NCBI GenBank assembly: GCA_007844125.1
Contig: CM017568.1
Coordinates: 4,730,685-4,794,684 of the forward strand
DNA from: Sinonovacula constricta
Lineage: Eukaryota > Mollusca > Bivalvia > Cardiida > Solecurtidae
Length of the DNA: 64,000 bases
Direction of reading: 5' to 3'
Made by a program: the position numbers and the translations under genes. Of the stretch, positions 10,934 through 21,114 are shown piece after piece (position 1 is the first letter of the stretch; every line of letters starts with the position of its first letter). The notes under the pieces are model-generated. The model searched no databases, was not told the DNA's origin, and saw only the letters and a program-made list of their open reading frames with translations.

Positions 10934-13543
10934 TTAGTTCTGAAAATCAAGCAATGGTGTTTGAACAATTGGCTCATTTGTTTTCATGAGATGACGTCTG
11001 TTACGTCTGTAAGAAACGCCATCTGGGGTTTGAACATGATATGATCTATCGCTGTGTTTCCCTGTAACAATAACTGGTTTCCATTTCTTATTTGCATTTT
11101 GCATCCTTGCTGAGTCCCCAATACCAAATTTAGGGAGTGACTTTGCATTTTTGTCATAACGCTTCTTTCCCTTTTCCTTGTTTGACTCAAGTTTCTGTTT
11201 TACTTCCTCTGGGGCAATGTATTTTGGCATCAAATTTGACTTGCTAGTTGGTGCAATTGATCTGAGCTGTCTACCCATTAATAATTCGGAGGGAGTGTAA
11301 CCAATATCTAATGGTGTATTTCTGTACTCAAGAATACCAAGGAGAGCATCTCTCTTTGATGATTTTGCTTTTGTAAGGATCCGTTTGCAGATTTTGACAT
11401 ATACCTCACTGAATCCATTTCCAGATGGATGATGTGGACTTGAGGTTTTATGCTTAAAATCATAACTCTTTGCGAATTCGACAAATTCAGAGCTACTGTA
11501 ACACGGTCCATTGTCTGATACAACTACTTCAGGGATTCCAAATCTTGCAAATATACCTTTCATACGATTGATGACTGTATTGCTTCTCAAGTTTGGCAAT
11601 TCTTTAACCTCAAAGTAGTGGGAGTAGTAATCTACTACAACAATGTAATTCTTGTCATTCCAAGAAAACAAATCTGTGGCAACAATTTGCCAGGGATAAT
11701 CTGGTGTCTCATGTGACATAAGTGGTTCCCTTGCATTAGAATTTCGATGTTCTAAGCAAATTGGGCAATTAAGCACTAATTGCTTTATTTCACTTGAAAT
11801 CCGAGGCCAAAACATGATAGTACGAGCTCTGGCTAAGGACTTCTCTACACCCATATGACCTGTGTGGATAATATCCAGCATGCTTTTTCTCAAAGCTTGT
11901 GGCACAACAATTTTGTGACCTTTCATGATAATGCCTTCAACAACAGTCAACTCATCACGATAATACCAGTAATCTGATACTTGTGAATGGCATTCCTTTT
12001 TTGTGTTAGGCCAACCAAACAATATCACTTGTTTCAGGTGCGATAACTGCTGGTCTGTGGCAGTACAACGCCTAATTTCTTGCATTTTTCTGTCATCTAC
12101 AGGTGAGTTAGTCATGACCATATTGACTTGCAATTCTGCATATTGCAATAGTTCTGGGCAAGTGTCTGATAATGGCTTTCTTGACAGCGTGTCAGGGACG
12201 GGAATGTCTTTTCCCGGTCTGTATCTAACCTCTATGTCATAGGGTTTCATTTGTAACAGCATTCTTTGCAAACGAGCAGGTGCGCTATGAAGCGGTTTTC
12301 TGAACACAGGAATCAGTGATAAATGGTCTGTTTCAACCACGACTTTTCTACCATAAACCCATTGATGGAAGCGTTTTAGTCCAAACAAAATACCAAGACA
12401 TTCAAGCTCTATCATTGCATAATTCTTTTCGCTAGAAGTAAGTGACTTGCTTGCAAATGCAATTGGTCTACCACTTTGTAACAATGTGGCACCTATGCCT
12501 ACTCTTGAACTGTCTGTCTGTAATGTGACTGGCTTATCTGGGTTATAGTAACCTAGGACTTGATCATTTGTGATAACGTCCTTGACCTTTTCAAAGGCTT
12601 CAATTTGTGGCTTCTGCCATGAAAACACTACGTCTTTGGCCAACAAGTCGCGTAATGGACTTGTGATTTCTGAGAGATTGGGTGCGAATCTCGATAGGTA
12701 ATTGACCATTCCTAATATGGTTTGCAAATCAGATTTGCTTGTAGGAGGGGGCATGTCCCTGATCGCAGCAACTTTAGCTGGATCTGGCTTGAGACCTTCA
12801 GAGGTCAGCAAATGTCCAAAGTACGGAACCTCCGTGACTCCGACTTCCATTTTATCTTGGTTAAAAATGATACCCTTATCAAGAGCTCTTTGAAGTACTG
12901 CTCTTAAATTGTCATCATGTTCCTTTCTAGTCTTGCCGCTTACAAGTAAGTCGTCTACGATACTGACCACCCCATTAAGACCCTCAAAACATTGGTCCAT
13001 CCTCCGAATGAACTCGTCACCACTCATACACAATCCGAATGGCAACCGAAGGTAACGGTATCTACCAAATATGGTATTGAAACATGTGAGATAGGATGAC
13101 TCTTCACTTAAGCTTATGGCCCAATAACCTGACCTAGCGTCGAGTTTTGTGAAGTATTTTGCATCTGTCAATGATGGAAGCACATCTTCAAGTGTTCTCA
13201 TATGATAATGAGGGCGTTGAATATACTTATTCAACTCTGTAGGATCTAGGCATATCCTAAGTTTTCCTTTCCCCTTATCTACTAGGACCATTGAGTTGAC
13301 CCATTCTGTGGGTTCTGTGACCTTTGTTATGACCCCTAGCTTTTCCATACGGTCAAGTTCCATTTTGCATCTGTCTTGTAATGCAACAGGCACCTTGCGC
13401 GGTGCATGAACAACAGGAATTGCATTTGCTTTTAACTGAATATTGCATTCTCCAGACATTGAGCCTATGCCTTTAAACAGCTGTGGAAATTCCCGGATAA
13501 CTGAATGCTTATTCATGAAAGATTCTGTACTGTGGGATTCCAC
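10934..13543 (-). CDS. pol: Ty3/Gypsy Pol: reverse transcriptase, RNase H, integrase
   Basis: About 869 residues. Reverse transcriptase: LDARSGYWAI near residue 134, LPFG at 167-170, and the catalytic box as IVDDLL (aspartates 197-198), a V-x-DD form rather than YxDD. RNase H: TDSS at 343-346, a glutamate near 379, D406 in ETDHL, and D451 in the ALSRKP-like PDTLSRKP segment. Integrase: HHCC zinc finger with H560, H563, C593, C596; catalytic D624, D677 and E713, giving the D-35-E spacing; then a C-terminal domain rich in basic residues. The first listed codon is GTG. The same frame is open up to 13639, directly after the in-frame stop that ends the gag-protease ORF, so Pol is either made by stop readthrough or is stranded by a mutation. 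No other break is seen. Confidence 0.95.
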   Translation of the reverse strand: MESHSTESFMNKHSVIREFPQLFKGIGSMSGECNIQLKANAIPVVHAPRKVPVALQDRCKMELDRMEKLGVITKVTEPTEWVNSMVLVDKGKGKLRICLDPTELNKYIQRPHYHMRTLEDVLPSLTDAKYFTKLDARSGYWAISLSEESSYLTCFNTIFGRYRYLRLPFGLCMSGDEFIRRMDQCFEGLNGVVSIVDDLLVSGKTRKEHDDNLRAVLQRALDKGIIFNQDKMEVGVTEVPYFGHLLTSEGLKPDPAKVAAIRDMPPPTSKSDLQTILGMVNYLSRFAPNLSEITSPLRDLLAKDVVFSWQKPQIEAFEKVKDVITNDQVLGYYNPDKPVTLQTDSSRVGIGATLLQSGRPIAFASKSLTSSEKNYAMIELECLGILFGLKRFHQWVYGRKVVVETDHLSLIPVFRKPLHSAPARLQRMLLQMKPYDIEVRYRPGKDIPVPDTLSRKPLSDTCPELLQYAELQVNMVMTNSPVDDRKMQEIRRCTATDQQLSHLKQVILFGWPNTKKECHSQVSDYWYYRDELTVVEGIIMKGHKIVVPQALRKSMLDIIHTGHMGVEKSLARARTIMFWPRISSEIKQLVLNCPICLEHRNSNAREPLMSHETPDYPWQIVATDLFSWNDKNYIVVVDYYSHYFEVKELPNLRSNTVINRMKGIFARFGIPEVVVSDNGPCYSSSEFVEFAKSYDFKHKTSSPHHPSGNGFSEVYVKICKRILTKAKSSKRDALLGILEYRNTPLDIGYTPSELLMGRQLRSIAPTSKSNLMPKYIAPEEVKQKLESNKEKGKKRYDKNAKSLPKFGIGDSARMQNANKKWKPVIVTGKHSDRSYHVQTPDGVSYRRNRRHLMKTNEPIVQTPLLDFQN

Positions 13544-13639
13544 CGAATATGAGACTGTAATTAGTCCAAAATCTATGGATGTCTGAAGGCTAAACAGGGG
13601 TTGTGACCTTGTGTCTACAATATGGAATTCTACCTGTTT

Positions 13640-14800
13640 TTAATGTCCATTCCCTGCATGGAAACAATTTAACTGAACAGTACCCCTTGACATTAATGGT
13701 GTTCCATTGTATGCTGAAAGGCGTACATTGGAACGTTTCAGTGAGCCCTTCACACCAATACTTTGATATTCAGAAAGTGGCAAAATGTTTACCTGTGAGC
13801 CCGTGTCCAATTTGAATTTAATTCTTTTGCGATTTGGTCCTACACAAATTTCAGCAAACACCTGTCCATTGACAACTTTAGATTCTACACTGTCAACAAA
13901 CGCATCATCGTCGCAGGGATCCATTTTGTCCTCGTTCGTTCTAATATTGTGTACTGTTTGACGTCTGCACACAACTGCAAAGTGATTCCATCCTTTGCAT
14001 TCACGACACTGTAGACCCTTCGCTGGACATTTGTTGCGGCGGTCATGTTTCCTCCCGCATTTGCCACATGCGTTGGATTCGTTCGTTCCCGGCGTCCACG
14101 ATTTGGCAGCACCCGACGTACCCGAACGACCCGGTCCACGGTCCGATCCCCGATGTTGGACGGCTTCTGATTGGTTAAATGCTCTGTGCGGCTTCCTTGA
14201 TGACCCATTGCGCGGTTTTCCTCTTGAGTTTGATTTGATATTGTCTATCAACTTTTCACTGTTCATATGTTTTAATTGTTCCTGGGCGTACTCGTAAGTT
14301 TGGCATATCTTTACTGTCTTATCGAGTGTTAATTTATCTCCTTCTGTAACCAATTTTTCTCTAATCTTCTCAGAGTTTATGCCAAACACAATTCGGTCAC
14401 GAATCATATCATCTTTGTAGTCCTCTCCAAATGCACATTCTACTGCAAGAGTTTTTAATCTTATTATATACGATTCAATAGAACTGTCACCTTGCCGCTC
14501 ATTATTGAATTTGTAACGTGCGAACACTGGGTTCGATCTTGGCTGTACATAGCCTTGGAAAGCGTCTGCGACTTTTTCCAAAACTTTCTTGTCATCAGCT
14601 GACAAGTCAAGTGTATTGAACACTTCTCGGGCCTTCTCACCGATCCACAATAACAAATATGTGACTTTCACATCATCTGTTTTTTCTTTAAGTGCGCCTT
14701 CAAAAATCAATTCGGAATGCTGGCGGAACTTTTTGAAGGTAACTGCCAGATTCTGACTGTCCCAGTCCATTCTTGGAGTAGGAACTCCCGTTAAATCCAT
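13640..14800 (-). CDS. gag: Ty3/Gypsy Gag plus N-terminal part of the aspartic protease
   Basis: 386 residues from ATG at 14800, about 100 bp inside the 5' LTR. Residues 15-175 are the predicted capsid-like helical region. A basic linker (190-235) is followed by zinc knuckles: an irregular C-x2-C-x3-H-x5-C at 245-258 and a perfect C-x2-C-x4-H-x4-C at 265-278. The protease active site DTGS is at 332-335. The ORF ends with TAA at 13642-13640, well before a retropepsin fold would be complete. The frame continues open on the other side of the stop into pol, with no frameshift. Gag and Pol are therefore in one frame separated by one stop codon placed inside the protease. Confidence 0.92.
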   Translation of the reverse strand: MDLTGVPTPRMDWDSQNLAVTFKKFRQHSELIFEGALKEKTDDVKVTYLLLWIGEKAREVFNTLDLSADDKKVLEKVADAFQGYVQPRSNPVFARYKFNNERQGDSSIESYIIRLKTLAVECAFGEDYKDDMIRDRIVFGINSEKIREKLVTEGDKLTLDKTVKICQTYEYAQEQLKHMNSEKLIDNIKSNSRGKPRNGSSRKPHRAFNQSEAVQHRGSDRGPGRSGTSGAAKSWTPGTNESNACGKCGRKHDRRNKCPAKGLQCRECKGWNHFAVVCRRQTVHNIRTNEDKMDPCDDDAFVDSVESKVVNGQVFAEICVGPNRKRIKFKLDTGSQVNILPLSEYQSIGVKGSLKRSNVRLSAYNGTPLMSRGTVQLNCFHAGNGH

Positions 14801-14885
14801 GTTGCAGGAATTTAAGTTCAGAATTATTTATCCGTCAAATATTCTAACACTTAACTCCAACTCTTAGTTCTCACAAAACTTATAT

Positions 14886-14897
14886 CTTCTGACACCA
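14886..14897 (-). other. Primer-binding site of the Ty3/Gypsy element
   Basis: On the element strand TGGTGTCAGAAG follows the 5' LTR with no gap. TGG matches the CCA end of a tRNA, and the rest resembles the 3' end of leucine tRNAs (ending CTGACACCA). The tRNA identity is from general knowledge of tRNA ends, not a search. Confidence 0.75.
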
Positions 14898-15156
14898 TCT
14901 ATTGTTATCGGCTTTTAAACATAGAACGACAAGATCGTGTTCTAACTAATATTTATTAAGTTCCAATAACAACCACATATATAAGAGAACTAATTATAGA
15001 TTAACAATGGAAGCTGGTATTAAAGAGGCAATCTGTGCGTGAGTACATGTAACTTGTAACTGACTCTACCCAGTAAGGCATCTACCTTATATGTATACTA
15101 CACATAGCATGCGGTATGAAATAGACTGGCTACAATAACATAGTCATAACATAACA
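14898..15156 (-). repeat. 5' LTR of the Ty3/Gypsy element
   Basis: 259 bp, same sequence as 10233-10491 by eye. As the upstream LTR for the - strand element it should carry its promoter; a TATATA lies at 14978-14983. Confidence 0.96.
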
Positions 15157-15161
15157 CGAGG
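15157..15161. repeat. Target-site duplication CGAGG, right copy
   Basis: Pairs with 10228-10232. Confidence 0.9.
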
Positions 15162-15303
15162 CGCTTTTCTGGGCACTTTTTTTCGGTGTGGAGTTTTTAG
15201 ATTTTTTTTTTGTGCCAACATAACAGTGAGACATAGATGATCATAATGTCGCCCTCTCTTGTCCGCGTTGTGCGGGTACCAGAAACAAAGCTTCTTAGAA
15301 CTT

Positions 15304-15304
<1 letters not shown>

Positions 15305-15375
<71 letters not shown>

Positions 15376-15388
15376 CTCGCGCGCGCGT
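15305..15388. repeat. Compound microsatellite: C-run, CT, TATC, CG
   Basis: A C-run followed by about twenty-five CT units, then about six TATC units, then CGCGCGCGCG. The CG end is potentially Z-DNA forming. Confidence 0.95.
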
Positions 15389-17431
15389 ATTCACGTTTTT
15401 TCGTATATAAAGGGACTTTACTATAACTATTTAAAAATACGTTCTTACCTCCCTTGTGGGTCGGTTTGGGGTATTGAGTTACTGCAGAAAACTTCAGATT
15501 TTTCTAATTTCATACTTTTGAAAAACACTGAGGAATGGAATCTTGTTGATTGAGATAATAATTCATTAAAAAGCTTGAGTGCTTTTTAAAATAAGCACAT
15601 AAAAAATAAAAATTATTATATTTCCTATATAAAGTATATAAAATACCTTCCCACAATGAGAAAAACTAAAACATTTCTTTCATTTCGAAAATGAGGAATA
15701 TGCCCCAATGCGCAGCATGGGGATAGACAAGTTTATTAAGCGTAAACGGCGAAAATTACTTGCAAACCATCGCGACACGTTTGATTACCCCAACTTTAAG
15801 AAAACAGAAACATTTGAAAGACGGTAATATTTAAATCCATCATTCTTTGTACTGCTCTTTTTCAACAAGCAAAAACCCCTTAATCATGCCTTTTTGGACA
15901 GCTGTGACGCCATACTGGCGTTATCGGTAGAAGCCATCTTTTTCGCGCACGATTATTTTTTTATTTAATTGTATTTTTGGCATGTTTTATTTGTACTGAC
16001 GTATTTTCGTTAGCTTAATAAAAAAAAAACTAGCACAGTATTCTGATTATTACGGATATTCAACATCGAAGATTTAAATCATGTGTAATACAGTTTAAAA
16101 ACGGAAGTGACGTGGAAGTCTTAGTGTGTTAAACAATGAAAATGTCGAAACGTCGAAACACAGCAACATTTGACTTCGGTCACCGTTTAGGTTATTGCCA
16201 CACACAAAAAAGGTCATGAAAATAATTGGGCCAAAAATATAAATGTTCATTTATAAATTCATTTGTATCCATTAGCTTTCCATCGTCCTTTTATAACAGT
16301 TGTTCCGTTATTAACATCAAATTCATATTTTTTTAATAAAAATACAATCTTAAAGCATTTGGTTTTACATGCCAAATTTAACTAATAATCGAAAGAGTGT
16401 CTCATTTTCCAATAATGGGGAAAAATAAATGCTAAATAGTTACGAATCAATAAATATTATTACCTTTTAATACAAGAAAATGTAAAAATCACTCCTCTCA
16501 AAAAACAATTTTAGACAAAGAACGTCCAAATTTGAACTAAAACACTTTGATTCTCTTCATTAGAGCGTCTTTGTTTTAACCCAAATGATAGAATATGTTA
16601 AGGAAGTGTATACTGTTACATTTCATTGCATGTGATAACGTGTCAACAAGCACACCTTTCCTCTTTTTTCATAGTCTTTCATATTTATTTAGAGTATTTA
16701 ATGGTGATTGCGATTAAGCCCAGTTCAATGGTGATGAAGGCCATATATGCGCTATAGTTCAACCCCATACTTTGTATTATATAAGTCTATTCATAATATC
16801 CAGCAGAACATGACAAGCAAATTCGATAAGATTTTCTCCGCTACAAGTTACGGTAGAATATGTCTTAAATTAAATTAAAGTCATAATACATTCCAGATGT
16901 CAGGTTCTTTTTATAACACAGTTACTTCAGATTAGCACAGCGTATCTGGTGTGAGGAGTGCATTGAAGATATCGTTAAACGCAAGTATAAAGCAGCTAAC
17001 AGTTGCAAAAAATTGAATGAATATTACCAGAAGGGATGATCGTGTGCTTTAGTCAGATTGACCGTTAAAAAGACCACACTATATGAAAACTACTGTTTCA
17101 AGAATGGCGGAGATGCGTTCAGACATAAATCTAAACCACAAGTGACTATTTGAACTAGTTTTAAAGGTTAAATTCATGTAATACACACCCATTGAAGGAT
17201 CGGATTTACCGGGGGCGAGGGGGGCCCTGTACCCTGTAAGATGCCTGTAAAACTTTAATTTGTGGCGGCTTCAAATTTAAATCATTCAAGGTTAATTTAC
17301 CCAGCGCAGAAGACACGCAGCTGTCAAACAATGTCATTGTTTATGTTCTGTGCGAACTACATTTTAACTTAAAATTTTTAAGCATATTCTTCTTCCGACT
17401 TCCGGCGAACAAAACGATCGTGATTTCTGTA
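15389..17431. other. Gene-free AT-rich stretch
   Basis: I see no supported gene. A segment at about 15445-15515 (ACCTCCCTTG, GGTCGGTTTGGGGTATTG, AAAACTTCAGAT) loosely resembles the inverted-repeat arm at 17680-17760, so fragments of that element family are present. Confidence 0.4.
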
Positions 17432-17533
17432 AGTATCATTGCACCAGATAAATCCGAGGGATGATTGTCCCGAGGCCCGAGGACGGAACTACCCGAGGAG
17501 TTCCGATTGGGATGTATCTGGTGCAATGATACT
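17432..17533. mobile_element. Hairpin MITE-like element with 18-bp perfect terminal inverted repeats
   Basis: AGTATCATTGCACCAGAT at 17432-17449 is the exact reverse complement of ATCTGGTGCAATGATACT at 17516-17533. The interior holds repeated CCCGAGG motifs and GAACTACCCGAGGAGTTCCG, itself partly self-complementary. Length about 102 bp with no ORF, so probably a non-autonomous DNA transposon or foldback element. Related interior motifs occur at 1372-1437. Confidence 0.75.
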
Positions 17534-17654
17534 GAAATTATGGATGACTAGAGTAACATTAAACGCTGGTGTGCTACTGTACATAACACGTACGTTTTAA
17601 AATAAAATTTATATCGAAGTTGGATTTCATAAGAAAAAAAAGCATTGTTATTAT

Positions 17655-17740
17655 AATGGGGTCCTACCGATATCCACAGTTATCTCCCTTGCGAAGTCAG
17701 TTTAAAGTGATTTCCCTTTGGTATTGGGTAGTTCCGGTTT
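17655..17740 (+). repeat. Left arm of a large inverted repeat
   Basis: Starts AATGGGGTCCTACCGATAT and ends TTGGGTAGTTCCGGTTT. It is matched in reverse complement by 19110-19202 at both ends, with a more diverged middle. Confidence 0.8.
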
Positions 17741-19109
17741 GTTGAGAAAAACTAAGATCAGATAAAATATCGTGATTTATCCCTGTGTTCTTAATTTCAA
17801 TGTTCGCTCTATATTCAGCGTAGGAAACTGATGCAGAACAGCAGTACAGCCAAAGATAAGAAGGAAATTATGTATGATAGAGCAGAGACATATAACAACG
17901 TTATCTACGTCTCTGGATAGAGTAAAACTGTTTAAGTCGGAACAGTTTTTCAAGAAACTGTATAGGTGGGGTAAAATAAGTTGATACTTAATCTCGACAG
18001 ATCGTCCCGTAAAACTGGCGTGTTGCGATTAATTTCGCTATTTTTGTTGTCTTTTTTCGTTATTGATGAGCTGCAGATAATTTGTGTAAGCTTTTAATGT
18101 AAATGTGCTGGAAGTGAAGTGGTAATTGGAGCAATTCGACTATAGTATTTTTTTTATACTAGTCATGATTGAAATTAAATGTGTGGCATGTAGGGAGTTG
18201 GCAACATATGCAACCTATTTTGGTGTGTGTATTTTTGCTCTTTTATCCTATTTTCATTAACTCATTGAGCCCTACGGCCAATTAACCAGTCATCCCCTAG
18301 AGGCATTTCTCCAGTCATCCCCTACACCTGGTGGGGGTCTTATCTGCCCCTCATGCCTGGTGACACATCTGGTGTGGATTACCGGCCAGTGTAAGATATT
18401 GTGGGTGGATGTATACACAACACAATAAACATGTCATTTTGGATATACTCTGCAACACAGAAAGTGCTTTACACAACCGTGTAATTTTTAACACTGTAAG
18501 AAAAAAATATTTCAGAAAAGAAAGAAAATGACTGAAATCCGAAGAACAAGTAAGATTAATAATATCAAAATTAACACATTCCAAATGATTTAAATAAGAT
18601 ATAATTGACCTCATAAAGTTTTTTTTATGTTTATAACGTAAATAACACTGCTTTATTTAAAAAATATATATATAATGAGTAACTTTAAAACGGTCGGCCG
18701 TCTTTGATTGAAAGTTGCGATTTACCGGTAGTTTGAAAAAATAACGCTCTTAAACTTCATATTTGATTGAAAACTTCCGCTATTTCCAAGCGTTAGCTTT
18801 TGTCTTTTGATCTGTTGATATTTGCAATAATATTATAATTGGATTTGACACAGGTTATTCCACATATCCGCCGATACATGTGCGTATAAATAGGAATTTT
18901 AAAGCTAACAGTAAGGCACATCGCCGTTTTTCTTTGTCTCGACATAATTAATTCATTGTGTTTACATCCGGGTTACATGAAATTCCATTACATATATTTC
19001 AGGCCATAAAAACCTTACATGTGACCACACTTTTTTCCTAATCCACAGCTATTTTCAACATAAAATCGGCGTACTCTCAATACATTGTATAGTTTACTGT
19101 ATATAACCG
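17741..19109. other. Interior between the inverted arms
   Basis: About 1.37 kb without a supported ORF. At about 18285-18335 CCAGTCATCCCCTA occurs twice within 40 bp. It may be the body of a non-autonomous DNA transposon whose termini are the two arms, or simply the space between two inverted copies of a short repeat. Confidence 0.4.
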
Positions 19110-19202
19110 AAACCGGAACTACCCAATGAAGCGCCACCTCGTTCAAGGGAAGTAAATACGTAGCGAAATCAGGGATAACTCCGTATATCGGTAGGACCCC
19201 AT
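19110..19202 (-). repeat. Right arm of the large inverted repeat
   Basis: Reverse complement of the 17655-17740 arm: AAACCGGAACTACCCAA at its inner end and ATATCGGTAGGACCCCATT at its outer end. Confidence 0.8.
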
Positions 19203-20900
19203 TGTATTTACGAGACTTAACTTTGCGAATCAAATAAAAATGTTACTGTATAGAATTTACAGGGAGTGATTTATCCTCAGGGGAAGATTAACGGGAGAAA
19301 TCGGAAAAGAAGGAACAATAATATCTTTATTTTACGAATGTAACCCATAAGCTATATACATACACATACAGAAGGAATTTTGTTCTGGAAGTTGTCCGCT
19401 CTCCGGTTTGGCAATAACACGGGATTTATAAAATTATATGTCAATTTGCAAAAGAAAAATATAGGGGGGAGGGGTATATTGTTACGTTAATGATAATTCA
19501 TAATCTAGTGATCTGCAGCTGTAGGAAGCTCCATGTATAGCAATTTTTTAAGTTTTAGTTGCCATAACAAAATTGCTAATGCAAAAAATTAAAAACAATA
19601 TATAATATGGTAATTGTAAAGGGAACTTATTTGGAAAACAGTAATTACATTTTGTGCTGCTTTACTACAAAGTATGTATGTATACTGGAAACAATGTCGC
19701 TAATTTAAAATTTAATATTTACTCAATATTTACCTTAGTTATATTATATAATTTATATTTTGTAAAATTTATTTCATATAAACTCCAAAGTATGTTTTAA
19801 GAAAAGATCTAAATTTGTCTTTCGACAATATCCACTAAATGTTGTATTTCGTTTGATCCAACATCTTATAGTTCGCGGCAAATCAATACCGCCTATTGGA
19901 GACTCCACAGGAAATTTTTCATTTTTTTTTTTATAAGACGAGATTTAGTTTGTAACTTCCATGAGTACTTTACTGCGAAATATTTTTGCACACATGTACC
20001 CAACTGAAGTCTCAATTCAAGCAATATATGAGTATATATGTTAAGCATAAAATCCAATGGCAATGATTGTTTGCATGCTGGCAAATTGCAAGATTGTTTT
20101 TAATATTTTCTTCCTCAATATGCAAGCAGGATCAGCGGGAAAACAGAGTTAAAACGTAATCTAGCTGCATTTATGGCCCAGTTCGATGGGAAGTAATGTG
20201 TTTGCCTGTTTTGTGAAGAATGTGTACCAATTTTCAACAACAAAGTTATGTTGCAAAAGGTTTATGTGTTCGTATTTTCAGAGTCACTTTAATAAACCAT
20301 TGAACGTTAACCTTGTGTTCAGATACAACTTCAGAATGCAGCTTCGACATCCTAAAAAAAAATTTAATTTCGAACACAGAATGTTTTTTTCTATATATAT
20401 AGTCGTTTACCGAATTAGGACCCGTATTTTACCAGGTCTAGAAAGTACGCAAAACAAACTTTCCCGATGTGCAATTTGAGTGAGCATTCCAGCTCCGTCG
20501 CCAATGAAAAACAACAACAACAACAACAACTATAAACATAATTAACATTTGTTGATGATGACAACATTCTTTGGACAATTACATTAACCTTTTAGTATGT
20601 GGATATCTGGATACTCAGAAAGCTTAAAATGGCTTAAAATTTAACGTAACTTTTCAGTCATCCTTCGATCGTTCCCCAAAATTGCTGGACAAAAAAGGAA
20701 ATTTGGATTTATATAATTTTCCAAATATATGTTATAAATATTAGAAAAATAAATAAACATTTGACTTGCGACATAATTTGCTTTGGACTATAAAGCACGT
20801 TCACTTGCTTTTCTTACAAGAAGTGAATGTGGTCGAATGAGTGTGCCGATGTTTACACATAATGACCATTTCGTTAGTTTTCATTCTTTCGGGTACAAAC
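19203..20900. other. Gene-free stretch upstream of NCKAP1
   Basis: No coding region supported. Contains a short CAACAA repeat at about 20510-20530. The 97-residue ORF at 20186-20479 shows no recognisable domain. Confidence 0.4.
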
Positions 20901-20906
20901 AGAATT

Positions 20907-20922
20907 GCGGAAGTAATGGCGG
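20907..20922 (+). promoter_or_regulatory. ETS-like and YY1-like motifs in the NCKAP1 promoter region
   Basis: GCGGAAGT (an ETS-family core) is followed directly by AATGGCGG (YY1-like core), about 90 bp before the NCKAP1 start codon. No TATA box is evident nearby. This pairing is typical of TATA-less housekeeping promoters; the assignment rests on motif match alone. Confidence 0.45.
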
Positions 20923-21009
20923 ATTGTTTTTAGTATATCGACATTTTGCTGCAATTGTCTTTTCTGGCAGTCGTTTAGTTAATTTGGCGACAGAAGAAAG
21001 CTTGCCAAA

Positions 21010-21114
21010 ATGTCGCGGGCAATGATCCCCAGCCAACAAAAGTTGGCAGAGAAGCTTACAATCCTTAATGACCGCGGACAAGGGATGCTTACGCGAATCT
21101 ACAACATCAAAAAG
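21010..21114 (+). CDS. NCKAP1: NCKAP1 exon 1 (residues 1-35)
   Basis: ATG at 21010 in a CCAAAATG context, donor AAG|GTTAGT, phase 0. It encodes the conserved N-terminus with [16 protein letters not shown] and [10 protein letters not shown]. An in-frame TAA lies 30 bases upstream. An ORF on the - strand here is a shadow. Confidence 0.96.

Larger units (their letters stand above)
10233..15156 (-). mobile_element. Complete young Ty3/Gypsy LTR retrotransposon
   Basis: A 4,924-bp element on the - strand. In its own direction the order is 5' LTR (14898-15156), primer-binding site, gag-protease (14800-13640), pol with reverse transcriptase, RNase H and integrase (to 10934), polypurine tract, 3' LTR (10491-10233). 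The LTRs are 259 bp each and appear identical by eye, and a 5-bp duplication flanks the element. Reverse transcriptase before integrase, DDE integrase spacing and the CCHC Gag place it in Ty3/Gypsy (Metaviridae). The clade is not assigned. No env-like ORF follows pol. A single in-frame stop interrupts the protease/pol junction (see findings), so this copy may be non-autonomous. It lies between the small two-exon gene and NCKAP1 and disrupts neither. Confidence 0.97.

Noticed and set aside
13885..14297. ORFs of about 100 residues on both strands inside the retrotransposon
   Set aside because: Shadows of gag in other frames.
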